Positions 48,501 through 57,428 of a DNA stretch of 64,000 nucleotides are shown piece by piece. Origin of the DNA: Aplectana chamaeleonis (lineage: Eukaryota; Nematoda; Chromadorea; Rhabditida; Cosmocercidae). The position numbers and the translations under genes are program-made. Each line of letters begins with the position of its first letter. Positions within the stretch are counted from its first letter, which is position 1. The notes under the pieces were generated by a model that made no database searches, had not been told where the DNA came from, and saw only the letters and a list, made by a program, of their open reading frames with translations. Location: NCBI GenBank assembly GCA_029168955.1, contig JAPDOI010000185.1, positions 1 through 64,000 of the forward strand, in the 5' to 3' direction.

Positions 48501-51500
48501 CGCAATAGAACGTGTACGGTACCCATGTAGGAGTTTGCCGGACGCCGTAGAAAATGTGCGCAACCTCAGGGAGGTGCTCCGGACGCCGCAGAAAGTGTGC
48601 GGTACTATGTAGCAATGCGCAGGACGCTGCAATAAGAAGAATGTCTATGAAGCGATCTCGAGAACGCTAATTTACAGGATTTTACGCACTTCGGTTTGAT
48701 TTTGTGTGCGTGCCCAACTGAAGCAGATTTATTGATTTTCTTGGTATAATTTGCCGCTGTCTGCCTTTCCGTGTGTCCACATATGCGGCAGGCAAGCCTT
48801 ATGTCTACAACAAAATATATTGGAGCAAAATAATTTCTGAGCCGATTCTATATATGCAGAGACATCTTGATAATTTCCGCCGGAGGCGTAAGTTCGGGGG
48901 TCTGGGGGCCCAGCCAGCCGTCAGGCGGGCGGAGCCCGCAGGACGGCTGGTTCTAAATAAAGCTTATTTTCGTGCCTCAATGTTTTTTCTTCGTTTAACT
49001 CTCGTTGCTTAGTAGTGCGGGAGCATCCAGGGCAGAAAAATGTTCGAAATTCTCGAGAAGAAACCTCTCTGGCCGTAATCTAACATAAAACTGGCCGGGC
49101 TAGCAAGCGATCGGTTATTTTGAAGTCATAGTCATGAAAGTAAGGCCTGTAGTGCATACTAGGCTTGTCGAGTTTCAGTTTACATGTTTGCTAAACATCG
49201 CTTCGCCGCTTGCGAGAAGTTTGGCCCCTGCCAGGGTTGTGCGGAACTGTGACGTTTCCGGTTTCGTCTCCGTATTTCCGGTGTTTTTGGGCTGTACCGT
49301 TCCGCTTCCGTATTTTTGGGCCCGAAAACGGAATAAATTAACGCAACACGGCCTATGATAGTGGGTCTAGGCAAGGATTTTTGAAGGTTTCATGCGACGC
49401 TGAAAAATAAATCCGACCTCTTGTGTTCAAGTGAATATCTGAGCTTGGCTGAGATCATTCACGAAGTTTGGGGATCTGCGATTGAAGCCGTATAAAAGAT
49501 GACATGAAATGAGCGTGGCACGAATCTGAACGCCTTTTGAGGAATATTTTTCAAAATATATAACTTTTTCTTTGAGATTCAATGATGTCGTGAAGCTTTT
49601 CATCTTGATTCAATTTCTTCGCTTGTTTACCGCCACGAAAGCAACAAAAATCAAGTTTTTTTGCACGTGCATCCTGTCTTCCAAAAAGGAGTCTTGGTGG
49701 AGACAGGTGAAGGTGATCACGGGCAGCAGCGAGGCTCGTTTGAGGCAGATCATAGGAAAATTTTCCCATCTCGCCGAAGAGTTTTTTCTTCATTTTTCGA
49801 ACTCAATCGTTTGATATCCATTCCGATAGGCAAATATGGCTTGAAATAAAAAAGTAGTCCCTGATTATCTGAAAATTGACTTCTGATCAATCTTGAAGGA
49901 CACCTGCTGTTGCTTAGACACCAGAGGTGTGCGGCAATGAGAAATATTATTTCGGCAAACGGCAATTACCGCACACTCCTGTGGTGAACTATTTCGTAGG
50001 GTAGCTATAGTGGAGTCCACCAAGAGTGTCTCATTTACTTATCAATAAGAAGCGGTCGGCTGGAGATCAATGTGCATGAATCCCATACCAGCACGCTCGA
50101 TACCGATTGAGCGAGAGCGGTTGTGCTGCAACGAGTTTCATGTTCATTGATCTCCAATCGACCGCTTTTCATTGATAAGTAAATGAGACACTCTTAAGCC
50201 CCTTTCACACTTGCCCGACCGACGTTGGACGACTCGTTATCGAATGGGCAATATCTATCTACCCTATCATATCCATCTTATCTATCTTGACTTATCAAGT
50301 TTGATAACGAGTCGTCCGACGTCGGCCGGCAAACTATGAAAGGGGCTTTAGAGAAACTCACGGCCCGTCCGCGGCGGAAGATGAGCTCTTCTGACGGTCC
50401 GCGGCGCTTGACGGCTGATCCGCGGCACATCTGATTGCGAGTTGGTCGAACGGCTCATCATCGGCGCTGCTGTTCTCGATGGGGGTGGTTTCGGGGCGCA
50501 CCGGCAGCTGAACGACTTTTACCTTCTCATCTCACTCGTTCACATCTCACTTGACCGCAGGCACAGCTGCAGTGGCAGACATGAAAAAACATGGTAAATC
50601 GAATGATCACGTTCTAATGTGTTTATCACATGCACAGCCGGGATAAAAGGCGCCTCATCTCACTCGAGTCCTCATTCGCCATTCGAATACCGACCTTGGA
50701 AGGTGACTTCGAGTCACTCTCCGGAGGCGAGCATATTTTTGGTCGCTGAGGGATAAGGGATCTTCACAGCTTGGGGGGGGGCGGTTTTCGCCGCGGTCGG
50801 CAGGGAGGGTGGTTCCTCACCGCAGACCTCGGCGGAAATATTGTGAAGGCGTGAATTTTGTGCTGTTGCGGACAAGATACACTATTCGACGTCCAATTTC
50901 CATAAAATGACGGCTCATAGGACGATCCGCGGCGGCTCTCAGGACGATCCGCGGCGCCTGCAGGATGTTCCGCGGCGCTTTACCGGCTTCGATGAAGGAT
51001 AGTCAGGTCGTCGGCCGCGGACGATCCTGGAAAAGCGACGCGGACGGGCCGTGAGTTTGTCTGAGCTCTTGGTGGAATCCACTATACATATAGTGAGTAT
51101 TTTTAGAGGTTGCCTTTTCGGATTTCCAGAAACGAAACTTCGAAATCGTTGAATGCCTGGTCGTGACTTTATTCTGAATAAGTATTAGTTTATTGACTGA
51201 AATCACTGATTATTGAATGAGAGCTGCGGGCAGTGAGCAACAGCGTGAGACTGAGACAACACAGCATTTTTTGGTCTCTTCCGTTTCCGTTGCCGGCGTT
51301 TTTGGCCATTTTTCTTCCGTTTCCGAAAATTTTGAAAAAGAGTTCCGCACAGTTCTGACCCCGGCCAAAATCAGACCATCTCAATTAGGAGTGTGCGTTT
51401 TTTGTCTTCTGTTTTGCGAAAAAAGTCCAAAATTTGTTATTTCGCACGATGTGAATTTTGTCCGCGATCTATTCTACGATGCTCACAGGCGTCTGTATCC

Positions 51501-54500
51501 TCTGTAAAAAATCGAAATTCTCATCACTCAGGGCGCTGCTTGTACGCGCGACGCTGCTCTCTCTATCTGATAAACGCTCTCTCCCTGTCCCTAACCTCCA
51601 CGCCGCACGCGAAAGAACCACGGGAATTCGGCGTCTTCACAGCCTGTAACACTTTCGAACTCGCCAATTTTCGCTAAGTGTAGAGTGCCGACCGCGTGAG
51701 CATCAATGTTTTTACTCGGCGCTGCCCTTCTGGCACCGATCGATACTATCGATTTTTACATCAAATCTACAGAACAATTAGTGTGTAGTGTACAGCCCGC
51801 GCGCATCGCACTGGCACTTTTGGTTCCCTTTTTTCGGCGTAGTTCGGAATGGCGCAGCTTTAGCGCACGTATTTCATTTGTCATGAGTTTGCGGTCACGC
51901 AATCTACGCCGGCTAGAATGAAACAGAAGTGTCATTGCGATCCATGCCGACTGTTTCGCTTTTTCGAAAATTAGAATTTTCTGGCCCACCCATGGTCTCA
52001 CCTCTTTTTCTCGCAACTGACCGCTCTGCTGGCTCTTGTGGCCAGAATGCTGGGAGAAATTTTTAAGTATTCTGACCAGCATGACTAACTACGCGTATTT
52101 TCCTGAAATTGGTTTGCTGGGTAACTCAGAACATCTCTTTTGGATCAAAACTTTGCTTTCATTCAAATGGAGCGAACGTACTGTCCTTATCGGAGTGAAA
52201 TTCTGGTTCGCATTCACGGACACCGTTGTTGCAGTACTCAGTATACTTTTACATTTTCAGATTTTTTTCGAATATTCGACTTTTTGAATAATTCGGTTTT
52301 TTGAAGTTTTCGAATATTCGACTTCTCGATTAATTGGGGATTTTGAACTTTTCGAATAATTCGGAATTTCGAAGTTTCCGAATATTCGACTTTTCGAATA
52401 ATTCAGGAATTCGAACTTTTCGAATATTCGTCTTTTCGAATAATTCGGGAATTTTCCTTTCTCGAATATTCGACTTACCGAATAATTCAAAGTCGACTTT
52501 TTCAGTCGAATGTTTTTTCGAATCATTCGATTCGGTCAAAGTGAAGGCTATGTCAGGTACTCGGCATGAAGGCTATGCCGGGACTGTGTGTAATCATGCT
52601 GGGACCGCGTGGTCCCATCACGATCTTCTCCATTCTTCGTGCTGCAACAGCGGTTATATTCACGTGTGGACCGGAATTTCGTTCCGATATGAAAAGCACA
52701 CTCTATTTTGAGGGCGAAATGCACGTAGTTCTGTCGCGTGCGTGTTCGCCTGTATGGCTGTCCCTCCATCTCTACCCCACTTTCTGGCTTTTTCTTCCTC
52801 ACACCCCGAACCGTTCCGATTCGAAAAGAACTAGTGTTAAATAGAAAAGGTATGGAATTTCAAAAACTACCTATTTAACACTAGTTCTTTTCGAATCGGA
52901 GAACGGTTCGAATGTGAAAAGCCAGAAAAAATGAGGTAAATGTTTAGAAAAAAAGGTATGGAATTTCAAAAACTACCTAACTGTGTAATTTTCAAGATAT
53001 GGAATGCAATGGTCACTCCGGGGAGGATCAGGCAGTTGCTGGAGAGATGTTCATGTCTTTTCTGCAGACCCCTTCTCTCGATCCAATTTCCGACCTGACT
53101 CCTTGTGTGAGTTTTTTCATCTCAAATTTCACGCTGAGCATTGATTCACGAACGCGAAAGTTTCTTTTTCAGGTATATAATGCGTTCATTGCGAATTTAC
53201 ATTCTTTTCTTGTTCAGTGTTCTGAGAACCACATACGACAGGGCGTATTGTATTGTGCAAACACTCCGATTCTCCGGTTTCCAAAACTGGCTTCTCCTAT
53301 GAAGACTCTGGCAAGGAGGTGTGGCAATAGCTAATTGTCCTGAATAGGTCTACACGGTTTCGAAACAGTTTTCAGCAAGGAACAGGAAATGGCTGACAAA
53401 GAAGAAACTCTGAGAACAGTCTCACAGCACCTTGATAACGTGAGCGAGCGTTATTTTGTTTGCCGCAGGTGTGTGACTTTGATTGTCCAAAAACATGTGC
53501 AATGTTTCAGTTACTATTTCCCGTCCTTGCCGGTGATGATATGGTGATTTGTGGCTCTGAGCAAAGGAAGCACACTGTTATCGATTTTGTGGACAAAATT
53601 AATTCACTGAAACCGAAAGCTCATCCTAACCACAAAGTAGTACTTTGGACGAAGTCGCAGGAAGAGTTCGTTTTATTTTTTTTACCTGCGGCGCGGGCTG
53701 GCGGACGCCGGCCTCCTTCAGCTAACCATGTGCGGTATTTGTCTGGCTTAGCCAAGCGAATGGCCAGCTTCGCTGCCCCTTGTGCTTAAACATGTGCGGT
53801 ATTCGTTTGGCTTCAGGAAACGTTCCTTTGTTGTCGCCCCCCCTCCTTTCTCTTGAAGGCAGTCGATCAAAACACGATCAAAACAGTCTTCAAATTCTCA
53901 TCTAAAATCGGAAGCTTCATGGCCGATTTTGAAAAACAGAGCCGACAAAACGGCTAATAAAGAGCCAGAAGTAGCTATACACGGCCCTAACTTCAATGTA
54001 GAGCGCGCCACCCACTCCCATCAACTGCCGCCGACTGAATCAAACAACTGAAAAACCGAATTCGAGGAAAAAACCCATCCTCAAGTGGGGTAAGTTCGTT
54101 GAAGCCTGGGATCATGGGATAGGTTGCCTGCCAAGTCGGCCGGCACGCCGACACGCGAAGCGCCGGCACAGCGACACGCGACGCGCTGGAACAGCGACAC
54201 GCGATGCGGCCGGCCCACCGACACGCGTTTATTCCGACCCACAACTACGTAGGGATTGATCCCAGTGCAAAACAGAGTTTCAAAAAATGATCTGCTCAAT
54301 GATGTGGGGGGAGATGACAAGAAACATTTCGAAGTTCGTGAATTTGCTTAGTACACCAGGGTAGATCAGAAACGGCGAATAATATTTCTTGAATTTTGCA
54401 AAATTGAACACTTCCAGCCCAATTTTTGTCCATGGCGTAACATGGGGCTCTGAACAAGAATATGAGGCCCATTTTCATTTTCGGAAGATTACGGTAGGTT

Positions 54501-57293
54501 ACTGTAGACAAATGATACCTCTCCTTCTTTAACTACTTACACTAATCTCTTGAGAAACTGACCTTATATTCGTGTTCAGCTCCCCAAATACCCCACTGAA
54601 CAAAGTTTGGGCTGATAAAGGGGTTCGAATTTCTGAAATCAAAAAATTCTTTTTTAGCAGTTTTTGATATACCGATGTGCGTTAAGGAAATTTTCCAAAC
54701 TTCGAAATGTTTCTCTTTACCTCCCTCCACAACGCTCAAAAAGCCATTTTTCAAAACTCAAGTTTGTACTGGAATCAGTTACCAATAAGCGGGACAAACT
54801 AGAAAGAAACTGCGATCTCCAGAGCGGGGCGATTCCGCCCAGCGCGAAAACGTACAAAACGACACGTATGCAATATTGATATTATCCAATGTTTGAACAC
54901 CTTGCTTCAAAATAGAACGCGGGATCAAATGTGTGCGCTTCTTATTCATCTTCTCGGCATAAATGAATATGTTCCTACGTGTCAAGGACGGACCATACCT
55001 AACCTACGGCTAACCTCAATCGACTACAATCATAATGATTTCTACACAATTCTGGCTTCGAATACAAGAGATTGCCTAATCAAAATACTTTATCCAAGAG
55101 CAAAATTCTTTGCACGGGCCTCCTTCTTCACCTAAAGAGCGGGCTCCGACTTTTAAAGATTCTCCAAAGCACATGTCTTGTCAAAATAATTTTTATGTAC
55201 AAAAGACTCATCGCCAGGTACCTGAGCGAGGATCTTCGCAGTTTAGTTTTCCTGATTCCGAAAAAAATGGACCTCACATTCGTGTTAAGCGTCCCAAATA
55301 ACACCCACAGAGAAAAGTTGAGTCAAATCTGAGACTTTGATCCAGCTACCGTATACTAGAGTGCTTCGAATAATATCGATTTTTTCGAATAAATCTAATT
55401 TTCTCTGCATGATCGAAATGGTTTTAACAGCGCTCATATTCATACGATACGGTGAGCGAAAAGTTTTCTTATTTGCCAAAAAAATTAGGATTTCGTCCAT
55501 TAATGGAAATGCCAGAGTCAATTAATTGAGTTTTTTAGTCGAATAAGCGAATAAATTGTAATAGCGCTTCTGTGATTGGACAGAAATTTACTTTTTCGTC
55601 AACTATGGTGACTTTGCCCCTTACGTAAAGTTCGATAACAAGGACAGCTAAAACCGTTTTGGCCCTGAGGAAGTATTAGAATCAATCGGGAAATCGGGGA
55701 ATTATTCGTTTCAACACTACCGTATACCCACCGTAACCTACCGTAATCTATCGAAAATCGATAAACGGCCTGCAGATTCGTAAGCAGCACGAATAACCCC
55801 TTTGTAGAATTTTCAAGGCGATTTCATCGTAGCATTCTCGTTTCGTTTGGCCAGCAAAATTTCCCCCACTTTGAAGCTTCGGACCGAATCATTCGTATTT
55901 TTTGAAATATTGATGAATGGGCCTCAGATTCGTAATCAGCACCCAAAATAACCCACAGTTAAAAGTTTTCAGCCCCCTTTTCTCTTCGCAAAGCTATTAA
56001 AATGTCCACCTAGGGAGATCTCCTGTAAATCTCTGAGACATTTAAGGGATTTGGAAATGGATGATCAATGCTGTATTCCATACAAACAACTATCAAAACA
56101 CGGTTTTGTGAAATCCCACCGGATTCGTTCGGCAAGCACTAGTTAGTGCGGGCAAAGGCCAGCTGCAGGAACGGTCGGCGACTGCATTAGACGACAGTAG
56201 GGAGACGGCTGACACTAGCGATCAGCAGGGCCGCAACGCGTCTGGGAAAGCGTTGCGCATGGATTTACCGATTTTCCTTCTGGCTGCGCGGTGGGAACCC
56301 GCTGGTATTTGAACATAGGAAGACAGAAGGCGGAATTTTTTCTACATCATTCGACTTTTACGAAAAGAATGAGAGTTCTAGATATAGCCTAGGTCGCTCA
56401 TTTTGAGCCGGTCGAAGTAAGGCTTATTGGGCTTATCATGTGAAAATCTCCTTATCACTGTTATATTTTGCCTTGACCGACCGCTCCGCTGCTTACTCCG
56501 CCCGGACTCATCCTAGCAACCTTGGCTTTACATTCAGTCCGTGCCTACTAGACCCTGTTTCATTCCAAGTGAACTCATCTTTTCAGTTATCACAGCGCGG
56601 GGCGGCGGCTTTTTCGTCGAAACCTCCTTATCACTAGTCATATTTCGCCGAGGCCCACCGCTCCGCTGCTGGTGATAATCGAAATCAACAGGTCACTAGG
56701 GATGTACAAGAGCTTAGCTATAAAATGACAGGTGATAACAACAAGAAGTAGCCGAATATTCCATCAGTCATTGTAGGCGACCCAAAGGAGTGATCGGTGT
56801 CTGCTATGATCGTGGGGAATCGGCTGCTTTGAATCTGCCGGACGCAGTAATTCTCGACGCAAACGCGTGTATACTACGCGCTGTACCCTATCGAGGTGTC
56901 CTTCTCGCACATCTGAAGCAAAAGAGGAAATTTCCATCTGATGCTGCTCTCATCGCATTCCTGGCAGCATCGCTGACAAATTTGTCATCTCTGGTGGGTT
57001 CTTGTAATGAATATTAGCTGCAGCTAGTCATTTCATACAGATAATGAATGTAGCGATATGCATGCTCAGACCGAAGCTGGCAGTAAAGGCTTTGTTATTA
57101 GATTCTTCTTTTTCAGGTCTACGTATCTCGTTTCCTGTCTCCATTACATTTGGAAAGTGAAAACATTTCCTTCGACGATGAAAGAATTCTTGTGAATTTT
57201 TTGACCGAGTTGGATTTTGTGAAATATCAGGGGCTGAAATCTGCTCTGGAAAAAAGACGATCCACTGGAATAACAAAAGCTATCTTGTTGTGA
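27439..57293 (+). CDS. smcr-8: SMCR8 homologue, ten exons over 30 kb
   Basis: SMCR8 is a longin/DENN protein that, with C9orf72 and WDR41, acts as a small-GTPase regulator in autophagy and lysosome homeostasis (known for the family). I rebuilt exons by homology and splice phase: 27439-27598, 27678-27838, 29308-29470, 29525-29616, 52997-53106, 53173-53318, 53376-53439, 53469-53665, 56777-56993 and 57117-57293. Diagnostic peptides are VVEFCQIQGPRPLATV (longin start), YDIKARAFQ then RPICVAVLSS (SMCR8 has YDLEARGFVRPFCMAYIS), and SPLIKCNRRLF (ECLKTGNRKAF in SMCR8). The DENN part has LLFPVLAGDDMVICGSEQR and ILRAVPYRGVLLAHL. The exons give about 495 residues against 937 in human SMCR8; the human protein has a long disordered middle. 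Phases fit everywhere except between exons 4 and 5, where one more exon (length 1 mod 3) or another acceptor is needed. Intron 4 holds the 18.6-kb satellite. Confidence 0.85.
27678..27838 (+). CDS. smcr-8: SMCR8-like exon 2
   Basis: 161 nt, acceptor TTCATTCCAAG, donor CAG|GTTAGA, phase 1 in and phase 0 out. Encodes DVDIDNLSVWLMSSEAASG and ILVLYNQQMGIYALSYYATI, ending YDIKARAFQ. Confidence 0.8.
28598..29065. repeat. Dispersed repeat modules in SMCR8-like intron 2
   Basis: A recurring module has a GGTTATTTGGGGGTGCTGAT-like head, CACGAATCTGAGGTC, then ATCGATTTT and ACGGTGGATATACGGTAG. Copies are seen near 28598, 28755-28850 and 28880-28940, plus a reverse copy at about 28975-29065. The same module recurs in intron 8. 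Divergence is high and boundaries are approximate. Confidence 0.6.
29308..29470 (+). CDS. smcr-8: SMCR8-like exon 3
   Basis: 163 nt, acceptor CTCCACTTTAG, donor GCCGTAG|GTTGGT. Starts RPICVAVLSSERPSSSR and continues LSRFSSEVRKLVSPLIKCN, the helical stretch that follows the longin domain in SMCR8. The donor 4 bp upstream (GCC|GTAGGT) is rejected because only phase 1 keeps exon 4 open. Confidence 0.85.
29525..29616 (+). CDS. smcr-8: SMCR8-like exon 4
   Basis: 92 nt, acceptor TGTATTTACAG, donor GAACAG|GTTGTG. Only the frame set by exon 3 is open, giving ESDTVQNYYTLDVELLKQPS and on to SASEQ. Homology is weak; support comes mainly from phase and splice sites. Confidence 0.6.
29617..30012. other. 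Intron 4, left flank of the satellite
   Basis: Unique-looking intronic sequence with a GGGGGGG run near 29780; no exon recognised. Confidence 0.5.
30013..48635. repeat. 42-bp satellite, about 440 tandem copies
   Basis: A head-to-tail array with a 42-bp unit; 36163-36204 is a typical consensus copy (GTGCGGGACCCATGTAAGAG, then TGCGCCGGACGCCATAGAAA, then GT). The unit is 60% GC with four CpGs. The first 4-5 units (30013-30180) and the last few are diverged. Blocks of almost identical units (32880-33210, 34150-34440, 34980-35140, 36120-36830, 38560-38930, 41190-41760) alternate with mixed blocks of recurrent variants, for example GCCAGACGCTATATGAAG and GAGCCATGAAAGAG. All long ORFs here (up to 674 codons) are by-products of a stop-free unit whose length is divisible by three. 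The array lies wholly inside SMCR8-like intron 4. Confidence 0.95.
48636..50005. other. Intron 4, right flank; GC-rich hairpin at 48914-48950
   Basis: Mostly AT-rich non-coding. CCAGCCGTC-A-GGCGGG ... CCCGC-A-GGACGGCTGG at 48914-48950 forms a short stable hairpin just after GGGGGTCTGGGGGCCC. Nothing else recognised. Confidence 0.45.
50022..50194. repeat. Palindromic repeat inside the TIR element
   Basis: AGAGTGTCTCATTTACTTAT at the left is inverted as ATAAGTAAATGAGACACTCT at the right, with GAAGCGGTCG and CGACCGCTTT further in. Related sequences occur at 58706-58866 and, diverged, at 9876-9968. Confidence 0.7.
50197..50347. mobile_element. PIF/Harbinger-like MITE, 151 bp (copy 1)
   Basis: AGCCCCTTTCA and TGAAAGGGGCT form the ends, TTA abuts both sides (50194-50196, 50348-50350), and inner arms GACGACTCGTTATC are inverted. 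Same family and length as 60930-61080. Confidence 0.85.
51087..52267. other. Intron 4 DNA; repeat-family segment at 51525-51655
   Basis: 51525-51655 resembles the terminal repeat of the element at 19909-21412 (CGCCGCACGCG, GAACCACGGGAATT, CACAGCCTGTAAC). 51810-51955 resembles 3260-3420. No exon recognised. Confidence 0.45.
52268..52500. repeat. AT-rich 42-bp minisatellite
   Basis: About 5.5 units beginning GAATATTCGACTTTTCGAAT AATTCG.., each 42 bp, with one unit shortened to 26 bp. The sequence is unrelated to the large GC-rich 42-bp satellite. Lies in intron 4 just upstream of exon 5. Confidence 0.8.
52808..52909. repeat. Inverted repeat (hairpin, ~37-bp arms)
   Basis: GAACCGTTCCGATTCGAAAA ... 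ACTAGTGTTAAATAG is inverted as CTATTTAACACTAGTTCTTT ... GGTTC. A direct repeat, GGTATGGAATTTCAAAAACT, occurs in the loop (about 52850) and again at about 52951, so an old duplication is likely. Confidence 0.7.
52997..53106 (+). CDS. smcr-8: SMCR8-like exon 5
   Basis: 110 nt; encodes GEDQAVAGEMFMSFLQTPSL and ends DLTPC at a strong donor, TGT|GTGAGT. The acceptor (AATTTTCAAG) is weaker and needs one base from an earlier exon, which exon 4 does not supply, so an exon may be missing before it. Confidence 0.6.
53173..53318 (+). CDS. smcr-8: SMCR8-like exon 6
   Basis: 146 nt, acceptor TTTCTTTTTCAG, donor AAGGAG|GTGTGG, phase 2 out. Encodes VYNAFIANLHSFLVQCSENH and ILRFPKLASPMKTLAR. The 66-bp intron before it is a multiple of three and stop-free, so the two exons also read as one ORF. 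Confidence 0.7.
53376..53439 (+). CDS. smcr-8: SMCR8-like exon 7
   Basis: 64 nt, acceptor AACAGTTTTCAG, donor GATAAC|GTGAGC. Phase 2 from exon 6 matches; encodes KEQEMADKEETLRTVSQHLD. Short and without visible homology, supported by splice sites and phase. Confidence 0.6.
53469..53665 (+). CDS. smcr-8: SMCR8-like exon 8 (DENN region)
   Basis: Acceptor TTTGCCGCAG. Encodes CPKTCAMFQLLFPVLAGDDM, VICGSEQRKHTVIDFVDKIN and SLKPK, matching the SMCR8 stretch containing SLLSGRTLVVLGEDE. The donor is placed at GAAGA|GTTCGT because phase 2 fits exon 9; AA|GTCGCA at about 53653 is an alternative. Confidence 0.8.
54140..54228. repeat. 23-bp minisatellite, about four copies
   Basis: Units of the form CCGGCACAGCGACACGCGAC GCG, slightly diverged, in SMCR8-like intron 8. 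Confidence 0.75.
54485..55980. repeat. Dispersed repeat modules in intron 8
   Basis: Reverse-orientation copies of the intron 2 module: near 54560-54610, 55265-55330, 55710-55815 (CAGATTCGTAAGCAGCACGA preceded by ATCGATAAACGG and TACCGTAATC) and 55915-55980, with a fragment at about 54485. Highly diverged. Confidence 0.55.
56399..56665 (+). repeat. Fragment related to the LINE 3' UTR at 21.8-22.1 kb
   Basis: TTTTGAGCCGGTCGAAGT ... TTATCATGTGAAAATCTCCT resembles, in opposite orientation, the 3' UTR at about 21990-22055. The following CGACCGCTCCGCTGCTTACT CCGCCCGGACTCATC matches sequence just outside that LINE's tail (21785-21820). A shorter second copy (CTCCTTATCACTAG ... CCGCTCCGCTGC) follows at about 56625-56675. 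Confidence 0.55.
56777..56993 (+). CDS. smcr-8: SMCR8-like exon 9 (DENN region)
   Basis: 217 nt, acceptor GTCATTGTAG, donor CTCTG|GTGGGT. Encodes RPKGVIGVCYDRGES, LPDAVILDANACILRAVPYR and SDAALIAFLAASLTNLSSL, paralleling the SMCR8 segment with SILDLDNKTLRCPLYRG. An upstream acceptor (CCATCAG, 56767) would also keep phase. Confidence 0.8.
57117..57293 (+). CDS. smcr-8: SMCR8-like exon 10 (last)
   Basis: Acceptor TTCTTTTTCAG; 58 codons and a TGA stop at 57291-57293. Encodes VYVSRFLSPLHLESENISFD and ILVNFLTELDFVKYQGLKSA, resembling the C-terminal helices of SMCR8. Confidence 0.75.
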   Translation, partial: VYVSRFLSPLHLESENISFDDERILVNFLTELDFVKYQGLKSALEKRRSTGITKAILL

Positions 57294-57428
57294 TATGTAC
57301 ATAACTTTGCACCTGTTTGCATACACATTCATTTTTGTAAATGAAAAGTCCAAATAATGATTTAATTGTTGTCAAATTGATATGATACTGTTATGCCAAC
57401 GAGGTTGATAGATGGAAGTTTTATTAGT

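Larger units (their letters stand above)
50006..51086. mobile_element. TIR element (TATAGTGGAGTCCACC ends) with nested insertions
   Basis: The ends TATAGTGGAGTCCACCAAGAG and CTCTTGGTGGAATCCACTATA are inverted. The inner parts AACTCACGGCCCGTCCGCG (50354-50372) and CGCGGACGGGCCGTGAGTTT (51040-51059) are also inverted, showing the TIR is interrupted by the palindrome at 50022-50194 and a MITE at 50197-50347. The interior has repeated GATCCGCGGCG-type words (50370-50990). No transposase. Confidence 0.65.

Noticed and set aside
30286..48632. Many long ORFs (up to 674 codons) in four or more frames
   Set aside because: They are translations of a 42-bp tandem repeat lacking stop codons. Frames switch at indels, no frame is favoured, and no initiation or splice context exists.
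30013..48635. CRISPR-like array
   Set aside because: Repeats abut with no unique spacers and the context is eukaryotic, so it is satellite DNA.
49572..49814. Candidate missing SMCR8-like exon (helical peptide RLRQIIGKFSHLAEEF)
   Set aside because: The plausible acceptor (GAGACAG) and donor (ATC|GTTTGA) give phase 0 on both sides and do not repair the phase gap before exon 5; similarity is weak.
52036..52287. 83-codon ORF with hydrophobic stretch as a membrane protein
   Set aside because: No start context, no homology, and it runs into an AT-rich minisatellite inside intron 4.
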